Positions 8,256 through 16,376 of a DNA stretch of 35,603 nucleotides are shown here, piece by piece (position 1 is the first letter of the stretch; the number at the start of each line of letters is the position of its first letter). The stretch is from contig JAFGDP010000081.1 of assembly GCA_016932075.1 (NCBI GenBank), positions 1 through 35,603 on the forward strand, given 5' to 3'. Origin of the DNA: Chitinispirillaceae bacterium. Its GTDB lineage: Bacteria > Fibrobacterota > Chitinivibrionia > Chitinivibrionales > Chitinispirillaceae. The position numbers and the translations under genes were made by a program. The notes under the pieces are model-generated. The model worked only from the letters and a program-made list of their open reading frames with translations, was not told the origin of the DNA and ran no database searches.

Positions 8256-8283
8256 TAAAACATTGATGTGACAATATGTTTTA
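8256..8283. promoter_or_regulatory. Candidate operator dyad in front of mglAB
   Basis: TAAAACAT (8256-8263) and ATGTTTTA (8276-8283) are perfect inverted 8-mers separated by 12 bases. The dyad lies directly downstream of the candidate mglAB -10 box, overlapping the expected transcript start near 8276, the usual place for a repressor site. The protein that binds it is unknown. Confidence 0.4.
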
Positions 8284-8312
8284 ATATAGTTCCGATTATT
8301 TAGGTGATGCAA
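8283..8312 (-). promoter_or_regulatory. Candidate sigma-70 promoter of mglAB
   Basis: Read on the minus strand: TTGCAT (8312-8307), 18 bases, TATATT (8288-8283). It would give a leader of about 80 bases before the mglA ATG at 8197. Confidence 0.35.
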
Positions 8313-8339
8313 GGGAGGAGATAGATCCCGTTTCCCGGT

Positions 8340-9491
8340 TTATTTCCTCAGTATCGCATTTGGATAAAGTATATAATTCTTTGCGGAGGTAGGCAACTCT
8401 TTAATTGATTTCATTTTATAGAGTGGCCTGATATCGGATTCCAGAAGAAGTGACGCTTTTGCAAGCTCTTCTATGGAAGTGGTGATGGTGCCGTGTGTCG
8501 CCCGGTACAGCAGTGATGCGACCGCTACCTTCTGCATGGTTTCACCAAGCGGCAGCTCCAGCGCAGCGAGGCGGGCATTAATATTGAAATCAAGGAGTAT
8601 CAGCCGGTGCAGCAGCATGGTACCGATGAAAACAATGACCAGGATCATCGCTAAGCCGGTAACCGCAGCGGCAAGCGTTGTAAGCGGGCGATAGACCTTT
8701 CGTGTTTCAAGCTCTTTTTTTTCAAGTGCCGCGACTACCGACTGGGAAATACGCGTTGAAAGCGGCGTGATCCGGTTCTCGTTGATGAGCTCCTGAAGCG
8801 CTTCATACACTTTATACTCGGTAAGGCTGGTCGAGCGGAATAGCGCTGCGACCGGTGAAATCCCGTCTATTTTTTCATAGACGTATTCAAGCGTCTGCTC
8901 CAGTGGGTCGAGTTGTGCGGGAACCTCGGGTGCACGCCGCTCGTTGGGGACAAATACCATATCCTTGGTGATGAATTTCTGCATGCGGTTCCACTCGTCA
9001 ACACGGCGCATCGCTTCCATGGCAAGGTTTTCGATTGAAATCGAAACGCAGTGCGGGGCCATATCTTCAATAAAGGGAACCGACGAAAAATAGTACGTTC
9101 CTTTTGTCCAGAGAAAGAAGCTGCATGCAATATCCTCGACTACCGAGACCGCGTAAGATTCCAGAAGCTCTTTCCCCACTAGTTTTAAATGGACTATTTC
9201 ATGGAAAAGGCCGCTGAGGTTGTTGTCGTAGGATGCAAATAATCCGACTATCTCTTCGCGGGAGAATCGGAAATCATGCACCAGAAGGGAGAACAGCTTC
9301 TTTTGGAGTTGTTCTTCACCCTTGACTGCGCCGGCGACATAACCGTCTCTGAACGCAATGATCCCCTCTTCCTCGCCACTGGAAAGAATCAACTTGCCCG
9401 TTATTTTCTGCTGGGTCAGGAGATTAAAAATGTCGGCAAGGATGAATTCACGCAGTGATCCCTTAAGTACCAAAGGAACCTCCTCGTTCAT
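8340..9491 (-). CDS. PATAN (DUF4388) domain protein with one transmembrane segment
   Basis: 383 residues. The N-terminal ~125 residues show the DUF4388/PATAN pattern (LKGSLREFILADIFNLLTQQKITGKLIL, here quoted in part: GSLREF, ADIFNLL, TGKLIL, IAFRDGYVAGA). Residues ~195-245 look like the winged-helix module often found with it (YEKIDGISPVAALF, YKVYEALQELI). A transmembrane helix spans ~270-294, leaving a ~90-residue C-terminal part on the other side of the membrane. PATAN proteins are common in bacteria with Mgl-type GTPases and elaborate signalling; none has a fixed enzymatic role. Only 15 bases separate it from the upstream membrane TPR gene, and no ribosome site is seen, which suggests coupled translation. 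With mglAB downstream it may be a membrane receptor of the polarity system (inference). Confidence 0.7.
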   Translation of the reverse strand: MNEEVPLVLKGSLREFILADIFNLLTQQKITGKLILSSGEEEGIIAFRDGYVAGAVKGEEQLQKKLFSLLVHDFRFSREEIVGLFASYDNNLSGLFHEIVHLKLVGKELLESYAVSVVEDIACSFFLWTKGTYYFSSVPFIEDMAPHCVSISIENLAMEAMRRVDEWNRMQKFITKDMVFVPNERRAPEVPAQLDPLEQTLEYVYEKIDGISPVAALFRSTSLTEYKVYEALQELINENRITPLSTRISQSVVAALEKKELETRKVYRPLTTLAAAVTGLAMILVIVFIGTMLLHRLILLDFNINARLAALELPLGETMQKVAVASLLYRATHGTITTSIEELAKASLLLESDIRPLYKMKSIKELPTSAKNYILYPNAILRK

Positions 9492-9506
9492 ATCGCAGGG
9501 AGATTA

Positions 9507-11681
9507 TCATGAAAATATCATTCCCCTTTTCCGAAGCAGTGAAAACAGCGCCCGGATAACGAAAATACCATTGTACGTCAAGAGCAGGAAGGGCAGTTGT
9601 TCCATAAAGTTATAGGCAATCCAGTGAGGATAGGCGAGATGCAGGCCGGTCATGACAACAATGCTTGCGTATATCATACAGGTAAAAACGATTACCAATG
9701 CGGTCAGGGGGATGCTTGCTGTGGAGCTGAAGAGCATACCGGAACCGGGCAGAACGATGTCCAGGGCGTGCGCGATGCTGTGGTGCAGCAGCGTCCGGTT
9801 CCGAATGATCCCGGATTGTATGGCAGCAAGGGTTTTAACGTTACGGATATATTGTGTCATCTGGGCGCATGAGGAACAGAGTTCTCCTTTTTTACAGTAG
9901 GCACAGACCGGCCTTTTGCAAAGCCGGCAGAACGACTGGTGCCGCATCTGTTTACGGAACGCTGGGGATAAACTCCATGCGAAAAGCGAAAGGAAAAGCA
10001 GTGCGAAAATATAAAATGATATGAGCGGGGGAATCCCAAAAAACAAGCCTCCCCACAGGCTCCTCGCGGTCGCCCATGAACCGTTATACAAAGGAAAAAT
10101 AGAAAACCAGAAATCTCTCACGCTGTACTCGGGATTCATGATCTGCCTGGCAAGGGGCCACGATTTTGAAAAGTAGACATTGTTCTTATTCACATAGTCG
10201 TTAATGCGGTTTTGCTCGTTTTTAGACAGTATCTTCAGAAAATCGAGATCCACGGTGGTGTCGCTGTGGCGGGCGTAACATTGCGACAGGTTGAACCGTG
10301 AGACCATGTCAGTAGAATTATTGGTAAGCACCTGCTGGTAATAGGCAACGGCGCGGTTGTTATCGCCGGCAAGGAAGGCGATGTTTCCCGCAAAGGTGGT
10401 CATCACACGGTCTGACGGCCGAAGGGTAAGCGCCTTTTCCATGCTCAGCCGTGATGCTGCGGTATCTCCCAGTTTGCTTGCGTAAAGGGCGACGCTCAGG
10501 TGTGCGAGTGCGTCGGAGGGATTGATAATTACCTTTTTAAGCGCCAGCTGGTGCATTTCTTCGAGATACCCTTCCTGCGAGGCACGGGAAAAAAGCGAAA
10601 GCGATCCCTGCAGCGAGCGCGCCTGGAGGAACATGTCGTGCACCCGCACAAAAAACGGAGAAACGACTAAAAGCAGGAGCGCGAGGGTGATAAGGATACG
10701 TTCGCGGCGCATGAGCAAAGGCCAGACAATGAACGCTATGAGCCATAAAAACGGCAACAGGCCGAAGCTGATAAAGGAACAAAGTACCGCTATCGGAAGC
10801 ATCGTGCGCATGCCTACCGGAACGGAATCGGGAAGACGGTCAACAACGGGATGCACGGCGCGGGGCAAGTATTTAATGCCGAGGCCGGCAAACAGGACCA
10901 GCGTAAGTATGAGAAACGCCGCACGCAACCAGTCGTACATATGCGACAGGAAAGCGAGCTGGAGCGTCCATGAACCGGCAAGGGTGTTCGCGAGAGACGA
11001 AAGGGTGGAAAAAAAGATTTTCAGATGCGAGGGAATGCAGTTCCACAGACGATGCAACGCCGACCACGGCTGGTTTGGATCGAACCGTTCGGCCCAGCCG
11101 TAATACGAAAACGCCTTGGTGAGCTCCTTTTCCTTTTCATGCGTGTCCGCATAAAAAAGAAGCTGCTGGGCGATCGCGGGAGCCGAGCGGGCGCCTGAAG
11201 CAAGAAAAAGCTTCTCCAGGCGCATGAGACAGCGCTCGGCCCATACGTCCTGACGATTCCGTGTAAATTCGACAAACAGAGCCCATGTTGTTCCCGGATC
11301 CTGCTGCGCCTTGGAGAGTGCGGTGGCAAAATGAGCCGCAGCGTCTTTTCCCTTTTGAGAACATGCCAGCATTCCGCTGAAAAAATAGTGCCACGGGCTG
11401 CTGGTATCCGGATGGTCGACGAGCCGGTCGCATACCATCTGACGTTGGATTTTATTAAGAAGCATGAGTGAGAACGTTGAAGTGTCCGGAAGCAGAGACT
11501 TGAAATAAACATCCCGGACGCCAAGTGCGCTGTCGATTTTCGCGGCCCAGAACGGTGCGACGACCTGGTACGCGGCATGGGATGCGGAAGGCGGGATAAA
11601 AAGGAATATGATGCAGAGCAGCTGCGAAAAGGGGACGCGTCGCGCTCTCAGGAGAGATGGTAAGTTGATGTGATCCTCCAT
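9507..11681 (-). CDS. Multi-pass membrane TPR protein with six-cysteine zinc-knuckle region
   Basis: About 724 residues from the ATG at 11681, which gives a clean signal peptide (RARR, hydrophobic core, ASHA); an in-frame ATG at 11741 would add 20 residues. Order: secreted TPR-like helical part, a central hydrophobic block with about four membrane helices, a second set of TPR repeats (ALAHLSVALYASKLGDT, AGDNNRAVAYYQQVL), and another membrane helix. Then comes a cysteine cluster CRLC-x4-CAYC-x5-CSSC, and finally three hydrophobic segments. The Cys pattern should bind two zinc ions on the cytoplasmic side. I do not recognise a named family; similar architectures occur in deltaproteobacteria and spirochaetes. 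It lies between rpsT and the PATAN gene on the same strand and may scaffold the latter. Confidence 0.65.
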   Translation of the reverse strand: MEDHINLPSLLRARRVPFSQLLCIIFLFIPPSASHAAYQVVAPFWAAKIDSALGVRDVYFKSLLPDTSTFSLMLLNKIQRQMVCDRLVDHPDTSSPWHYFFSGMLACSQKGKDAAAHFATALSKAQQDPGTTWALFVEFTRNRQDVWAERCLMRLEKLFLASGARSAPAIAQQLLFYADTHEKEKELTKAFSYYGWAERFDPNQPWSALHRLWNCIPSHLKIFFSTLSSLANTLAGSWTLQLAFLSHMYDWLRAAFLILTLVLFAGLGIKYLPRAVHPVVDRLPDSVPVGMRTMLPIAVLCSFISFGLLPFLWLIAFIVWPLLMRRERILITLALLLLVVSPFFVRVHDMFLQARSLQGSLSLFSRASQEGYLEEMHQLALKKVIINPSDALAHLSVALYASKLGDTAASRLSMEKALTLRPSDRVMTTFAGNIAFLAGDNNRAVAYYQQVLTNNSTDMVSRFNLSQCYARHSDTTVDLDFLKILSKNEQNRINDYVNKNNVYFSKSWPLARQIMNPEYSVRDFWFSIFPLYNGSWATARSLWGGLFFGIPPLISFYIFALLFLSLFAWSLSPAFRKQMRHQSFCRLCKRPVCAYCKKGELCSSCAQMTQYIRNVKTLAAIQSGIIRNRTLLHHSIAHALDIVLPGSGMLFSSTASIPLTALVIVFTCMIYASIVVMTGLHLAYPHWIAYNFMEQLPFLLLTYNGIFVIRALFSLLRKRGMIFS

Positions 11682-11753
11682 GTAAAAGCGGTTGTTCCCG
11701 CACTCATTACCGGCATGGAGATAATGACGCACCGGTTGCATATCGATGCCGCT

Positions 11754-12008
11754 TCAAGAAAGCTGATTGACATATTTGCTCAAGCGGGCCTTTTTATTTG
11801 CGGCATTGTTTGCCTTGATCAGCCTGTTCTTCACGCCTTTATCAAGTATTGAATAGGCCGTTTTCAACGCTTCTTCGGCGTCATTTTTTTCTTTTTTTCC
11901 GAGTACTATTTTGATTGCGGTTGCCATACGCGAACGCTGCATACGGTTTATTGCGTTCATTTTTTTGCTTTGCCGGGTTGCTTTTTCAGCGGACTTATGC
12001 CTTTGCAT
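11754..12008 (-). CDS. rpsT: 30S ribosomal protein S20
   Basis: 84 residues, the usual size. The highly basic helical sequence has the S20 hallmarks: RHKSAEKATRQSKK near the start, RMQRSRMATAIK, and LIKANNAANKKARLSKYVN at the end. It binds 16S rRNA early in 30S assembly. AAGGAG stands eight bases before the ATG. The next gene on the same strand starts 12 or 72 bases after the stop, and no terminator is visible between them, so read-through into the membrane TPR gene is likely. Confidence 0.95.
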   Translation of the reverse strand: MQRHKSAEKATRQSKKMNAINRMQRSRMATAIKIVLGKKEKNDAEEALKTAYSILDKGVKNRLIKANNAANKKARLSKYVNQLS

Positions 12009-12302
12009 TAACGTGCTCCTTCATAGTGGAATGGTAGTAATGACGTGTTGTCTCCTTAACGCTACGCATAGTATAACCCCCCTAGCACAACCGCTGATAG
12101 ATACTTCAGCGTGGCGTGTTGCCTCGTTGGGATTATCCCTGTGTGTCGCAGGAGCCACCGTGCCTTTCGGCCGGTATAAAAATAATAAAGACTTGAGCTT
12201 TGGATCAATAAAAGCGGGATAGGAGATAATTCCTGACACCGTTGCTCCGGCATTCTGTCGGGGTGCAGCCGTTTTGACAGGTATTCGCAGGAGGCTATCT
12301 GA
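12009..12302 (-). promoter_or_regulatory. Gap between pdxJ and rpsT, probable rpsT leader
   Basis: About 294 bases with no gene. A T/A-rich stretch near 12180-12210 (minus strand) is a possible promoter region, but no clean -35/-10 pair is visible. Arms CGCTGA (12092-12097) and TCAGCG (12106-12111) can form a six-pair hairpin in the rpsT leader. S20 genes are often controlled at translation; whether this hairpin takes part is unknown. No U-rich terminator for pdxJ is evident. Confidence 0.35.
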
Positions 12303-13016
12303 TCAGGAAATAAGGGCGAGCATCTCTTTTACTGCAGCGGTCATCCCGATAAGGGCGGCACGGGAAACAATCGCATGCCCGATATTGAGTTCTTCGATAT
12401 GAGGAATCATGGCCACGGGCCGGACGTTTGAATAATCGAGCCCATGCCCTGCGTTGACATGGAGCCCGAATTTTGCAGCCGCTTCTGCCATCAGAACCAG
12501 TTTTTCTAGTTCTTCGCTACGGGCTGATTCGGTTACCGTGTTAGCATAATATCCGGTATGCAACTCAACATGGGTCGCCCCGATACGCTTGGAAGATTTG
12601 ATCTGGCGGAAATCCGGAGCAATAAACATGCTTACCAGAATATTGTTCTGCAGAAGAGATCCCACCAGGGAAGAAAACTCCTTTTCATGTTCACGCACGG
12701 CACAGCCCCCCTCGGTCGTTTTCTCTTCCCGTTTTTCAGGTACGAGTGTGACCATATAGGGTTGCAGGTCCTGCGCAATTTTTACCATTTCCTGGGTACC
12801 TGCCATTTCAAGATTTAGATGCGTTGCAGCTACCTGTTTCAACAGGTGAATGTCACGGTCCTGAATGTGCCGCCGGTCTTCACGAAGATGGGCAGTGATG
12901 CCGTGCGCCCCGGCGAGCTCGGCGAACATTGCGGCATGGACAGGATCGGGCTCTTTTCCACCACGCGCCTGCCGGAGGGTTGCGATATGATCGATATTGA
13001 CTCCAAGCGTTGCCAT
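12303..13016 (-). CDS. pdxJ: Pyridoxine 5'-phosphate synthase
   Basis: 237 residues, normal length. PdxJ joins 3-amino-2-oxopropyl phosphate and 1-deoxy-D-xylulose 5-phosphate to make pyridoxine 5'-phosphate, the last ring-closing step of the DXP-dependent vitamin B6 route, in the cytoplasm. Diagnostic motifs are all present: VNIDHIATLRQARGG at the start, HLREDRRH (catalytic His43 and substrate-binding Arg/His), NLEMA with Glu70, HVNAGHGLDY with His191, and NIGHAIVSRA near the end. AAGGAG lies seven bases before the ATG. It sits 112 bases downstream of the YibQ-like gene on the same strand and may be cotranscribed with it. Its presence shows the cell makes B6 by the PdxA/PdxJ route rather than the PdxS/PdxT route. 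Confidence 0.97.
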   Translation of the reverse strand: MATLGVNIDHIATLRQARGGKEPDPVHAAMFAELAGAHGITAHLREDRRHIQDRDIHLLKQVAATHLNLEMAGTQEMVKIAQDLQPYMVTLVPEKREEKTTEGGCAVREHEKEFSSLVGSLLQNNILVSMFIAPDFRQIKSSKRIGATHVELHTGYYANTVTESARSEELEKLVLMAEAAAKFGLHVNAGHGLDYSNVRPVAMIPHIEELNIGHAIVSRAALIGMTAAVKEMLALIS

Positions 13017-13128
13017 TATAGTCTCCTTGAAACGTGGTTCATTTGAAAATACTTATTCCGCCTCAACCCGTGGTCGGTCATTAAAGATGCACGGGTAAAC
13101 ACTTCCTTGCTGAGCGCGGAAAGCGATA

Positions 13129-14268
13129 TCAGCGCGGCATGGAAGGAATGATGTCGGACACGTAAACGAGTTCCACACCGTTGCGCGAGAGCGCGGCCCG
13201 AACACCGGCAAGGGCTTCAAGAAAACGCGCAGTGGGGCTGCTTTCCAGGATACACGATCCGCGTTTGTGTGCATAAGCGGCATAGTGCATGAGTTCTGTG
13301 GCAATTGCGGATCGGGAGAGCGAGGAGTCAATGACATGGTCGATTACGGCAGCCCTGATCCCCTGTTTGCGTGCCAGGTGCATTGCGATTGACTCCTTGG
13401 TTTCAAGTCGTTCGATGAAAAAACCGCCCTGTTTTTTTATTTCTGAAAATACGATACCGAGGATACGCGAGTCCTGGAGAATCCTGCTGCCGCCCCAGTT
13501 AGAAAAACCACTGCACGAGGGAATCGAAGATGCAGCGCTATTGATGATGGAGCGCACGCGGTCGTCGGGATAGTGGAGCATAAGACGTGATGATTTGATG
13601 GAAGCAGGTATTGGTTTTGCCGGTTCCATAGGAAGGAGGATGATGATCTCCTTCGCATGCTCACTTGAGAATCCGTCGGTCCATGAAGCATTGCGGGAGA
13701 GGGGCAGGAGAGACAAGGTGAGGGGGCCGGGAAATGAGAGGTACTCGGTACGAAGGCGGTCGGAGGCAAAATGAACGTTGGTGATGACAATCGCCATTTT
13801 GGCGATACCGCTCATATAGCGGGATGATCGCCGCAAGGTAAGCACCACGGGCGGGTTCAATGGTGAGGTGCTGGCAAAACGGATAATGCATGTCCGGCCG
13901 TCGGGCCGGGCATAGCAGTCTTCGATACGATACCGGGTGCCCTGGACGGCGCCGGAAACGTGCCATATAATCCATTCAAGCGGTCTGCCTTGCGGAAAAA
14001 ACGAGTGCATCTCCCGCACACTGTCACCGGGAAGCATCTTGCTAACGACCGTCGACTCGGCGATCTCAATCTCCGCGAGAAGGTCGAGTATATTATTTTC
14101 AAGTTTCAGCAGCGGCCGGTGGCGTGCTGCGGCAGCGAACGAATCTTTTAAGAAGACCGTATGCTGTCTGTTTGCGTCCGTCTGTGGCATACCGTTTTGA
14201 AACAAATACCATGCGCCCGCGCCCACGAGCACCACGCCTAAAGCGGATAGTAAAAGCTTGTTTCGCAT
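13129..14268 (-). CDS. Divergent polysaccharide deacetylase family protein (YibQ/DUF610 type)
   Basis: 379 residues from the ATG at 14268; the frame stays open further upstream to a GTG at 14610, but that part overlaps miaA on the other strand and has no signal peptide. Residues ~5-22 are a signal anchor (LLLSALGVVLVGAGAW). The C-terminal half matches the divergent deacetylase fold: SNWGGSRILQD (~256, where the family usually has NHMGS), EIKKQGGFFIERLETKES, QGIRAAVIDHVID, HKRGSCILESSP and GVELVYVSDII. These are periplasmic proteins, often next to murein hydrolase genes; their reaction is not well established. The NHMGS His is absent here, so catalytic competence is uncertain. Confidence 0.7.
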   Translation of the reverse strand: MRNKLLLSALGVVLVGAGAWYLFQNGMPQTDANRQHTVFLKDSFAAAARHRPLLKLENNILDLLAEIEIAESTVVSKMLPGDSVREMHSFFPQGRPLEWIIWHVSGAVQGTRYRIEDCYARPDGRTCIIRFASTSPLNPPVVLTLRRSSRYMSGIAKMAIVITNVHFASDRLRTEYLSFPGPLTLSLLPLSRNASWTDGFSSEHAKEIIILLPMEPAKPIPASIKSSRLMLHYPDDRVRSIINSAASSIPSCSGFSNWGGSRILQDSRILGIVFSEIKKQGGFFIERLETKESIAMHLARKQGIRAAVIDHVIDSSLSRSAIATELMHYAAYAHKRGSCILESSPTARFLEALAGVRAALSRNGVELVYVSDIIPSMPR

Positions 14269-14483
14269 TACAACCGGACGCACCTGAACCGTGATAGTTG
14301 TTGGATGCAAATAGTCGACTAAAAATACCCATTGTGGAAGGAATCTGCAAACCATTACCTTCAATACGAATGCTATCATACCTTTACGAAGCCATTGAAT
14401 TGATGGAATTCCTGCGGGAAAATCATCGTACGGTACCCGCAGGAATGAATGGTACGCCTGGTGCTTTGTAAGGATCATTTCAG

Positions 14484-15446
14484 ATGGAACGGTGTGCATT
14501 GGAAGCCATAAAGGTGCCGGTGTTGATGGGGCCGACGGCGGCAGGCAAGACTGCTCTGGCAATTGAAATAGCCTACCGGCACGGCTGGGAAATAATTTCC
14601 TGCGATTCACGGCAGATCTATCGCGGTATGCGTATCGGCACGGCTCAGCCTGGTCCTGAGGCCTGCGCGCGGGTAAAACACTGGCTTATCGGGATACGCG
14701 ATCCGGATGAATTCTATTCCGCCTATGATTTCGCACGAGACGCAGGGGCGGTTATTCGCGAACGCTCCCGTTGCGGAATTACCACGCTTCTGTGCGGAGG
14801 CACCGGTCTTTATTTCGAATGCTTAAGAAAGGGTATTGGACCGCAAATTGCCACGGATCCTCTCTTGCGGTCGCAGCTTACGCTACGGGTGAACCGGGAG
14901 GGGAGCGAGGCGCTTCATCGCGAATTGAAGAAGTGTGATCCCCAGACGGCACGTACGGTGCATCCCAACGATGCCCAGCGTATTGTCCGTGCGCTGGCCG
15001 TGTATCTGCAGACCGGCGTGCCCTTGTCGATGTTGAAGAGACGGACTAGATCGCCTCTTGATTTAGCCTTCACGGTCGCCGTTATGGTGCCGCGACTGCC
15101 GGTTCTGTACCGAAGAATTGATAAACGTACCCACGAAATGGTCTCTGCCGGCTTGTATGAGGAATTTATAGAACTGCGGCGGATGGGATATGACCGGCGC
15201 AGCGCAGGTATGCAGGGTATTGGGTACCGTGAACTCTTTGACGTTGAAGGAGACCGACGTTCGCTGGATGAGGCGGTGGAGTTGATAAAAAAGAATACGC
15301 GCAACTATGCGAAAAGGCAATGCGCATGGTTCCGGTCGCACAATCGTGCCGAGATGGTCGGGACCGACGGCAGCACCGACCGCGAACTGCGTGATGAAGT
15401 CGAACTTATTTTTTTCGCCGAACCACTTGTATTCAAAAAAAAATGA
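14484..15446 (+). CDS. miaA: tRNA dimethylallyltransferase
   Basis: 320 residues, typical for MiaA. The enzyme transfers a dimethylallyl group from DMAPP to N6 of A37 in tRNAs that read UNN codons. Seen: P-loop GPTAAGKT (16-23), SCDSRQIYRGMRIGTAQP with Asp41 for tRNA A37 recognition, CGGTGLYFEC, the MQGIGYRE segment and the RNYAKRQCAWFR signature near the C-terminus. AAGGAT is nine bases upstream of the ATG. It is divergent from the YibQ-like gene, with 215 bases between; that gap should hold both promoters but I see no strong one. The gene is monocistronic here: hfq, its frequent neighbour in proteobacteria, is not present. Confidence 0.96.
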   Translation: MERCALEAIKVPVLMGPTAAGKTALAIEIAYRHGWEIISCDSRQIYRGMRIGTAQPGPEACARVKHWLIGIRDPDEFYSAYDFARDAGAVIRERSRCGITTLLCGGTGLYFECLRKGIGPQIATDPLLRSQLTLRVNREGSEALHRELKKCDPQTARTVHPNDAQRIVRALAVYLQTGVPLSMLKRRTRSPLDLAFTVAVMVPRLPVLYRRIDKRTHEMVSAGLYEEFIELRRMGYDRRSAGMQGIGYRELFDVEGDRRSLDEAVELIKKNTRNYAKRQCAWFRSHNRAEMVGTDGSTDRELRDEVELIFFAEPLVFKKK

Positions 15447-15819
15447 TTATATACTTAATCAGGAGAAGTGGATGCACGCCCGATCCGTAAATGGTAACCA
15501 CGGCACACTTAAGAAATAGTATATTTATCCGCCATGCATGAGAGGAATCAATCCTTCCCAATGGTGGAACACTTCACCTTTCATCCGGCCAAGAGGTATA
15601 ACCGCGTGCCCGGTATGACGTGAATCAAATGAAATGTATTTCGATAAGCGGTGTGCGACAAGCGGAATCATGTAATAATTATTCAGAATCCTGACACGCA
15701 AAAGAGGCCGAAACGCGCTGCGTCTGCGCGCGAAAGACAAACAAACCTTACACTCATTGAAAAACGTTGACCATCCTTCATACTATCCACCTCCTGTAAT
15801 GGAGAAAGGAGCAGCCTGC
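15447..15819. other. Intergenic region without a clear gene
   Basis: About 370 bases. It holds a 71-residue open frame on the minus strand (15525-15740) with a TTG start and no known relative, which I do not accept as a gene. The 3' part is the leader of the Asn/Tyr-rich protein gene. No tRNA, terminator hairpin with U-tract or strong promoter was found. Confidence 0.4.
15791..15811 (+). promoter_or_regulatory. Possible hairpin that hides the ribosome binding site
   Basis: CTCCT at 15791-15795, inside a longer CACCTCCT that copies the 16S anti-Shine-Dalgarno sequence, can pair with AGGAG at 15807-15811. The latter is the ribosome site (AAAGGAG) of the gene starting at 15820. The stem is only five pairs with an 11-base loop. 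Confidence 0.3.
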
Positions 15820-16278
15820 ATGATGAGTAATGACGATTTTAACCGTGGTAATCAGATCCAGCAGGGACGCAAACCCTACCAGCCGAACCGGTACAATGCC
15901 GGTGCAAATTACAATTACACGTACGGGTATAACCCGAACCAGAATTTCAACGGCCAGCAGCATCCCCGACGCAGAGCTGACCGTTACAAAAGGGAGTCGT
16001 TGAATTTCAATGATCGTCTCTCCAAGCAGAACGATATGATCATCCGGCTGCTCAAGGAGATCAGGGATCGACTTCCTCCTTCTCCGGTTGACCCTTCCCA
16101 TGGAGACGATGGTAACGCGTCAGTCCAGCAACAGGAGTTAGCAGGCGCAGCGCCGGTCGCGGAAGCGGCTGACCGGGAACAGGAAACGCCGGAAGAAGCA
16201 GCTGTCGTCCCTCCGGTAGGGGAAGAGCAGCAATTTGAAGCACCGGCCGAAGAGAAGGCCGATGCCCCAATCCAGTAA
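15820..16278 (+). CDS. Asn/Tyr/Gln-rich protein with a conserved-looking helix and acidic tail
   Basis: 152 residues from the ATG at 15820 (AAAGGAG eight bases upstream; a second ATG follows at once at 15823). Longer frames exist but lack ribosome sites. Residues ~10-55 are rich in Asn, Tyr, Gln and Arg (NYNYTYGYNPNQNF, then RRRADRYKR). A predicted amphipathic helix follows (FNDRLSKQNDMIIRLLKEIRDRLPP); similar 'KQND-IIRLLKEIRDRLP' helices occur in small proteins of spirochaetes and deltaproteobacteria, from memory and not checked. The last ~70 residues are Ala/Glu/Pro/Gln-rich and disordered. The composition would suit RNA binding or oligomer formation (inference). No signal peptide. Function unknown. 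Confidence 0.6.
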   Translation: MMSNDDFNRGNQIQQGRKPYQPNRYNAGANYNYTYGYNPNQNFNGQQHPRRRADRYKRESLNFNDRLSKQNDMIIRLLKEIRDRLPPSPVDPSHGDDGNASVQQQELAGAAPVAEAADREQETPEEAAVVPPVGEEQQFEAPAEEKADAPIQ

Positions 16279-16376
16279 AGTTACGGCCGCTGCACCGCTA
16301 CAGGGACAGTGAACACCTTCCGATATATAAGATATAAAGGTGGCATGTCCCCGTAACAGGAGAAAGGTGGATACCT

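Noticed and set aside
14269..14610. Upstream part of the YibQ-like open frame from a GTG
   Set aside because: It overlaps miaA on the other strand and puts the signal anchor in the middle of the protein; the ATG at 14268 fits better.
15525..15740. 71-residue minus-strand open frame
   Set aside because: TTG start, weak ribosome site and no known relative; too short to support by composition alone.
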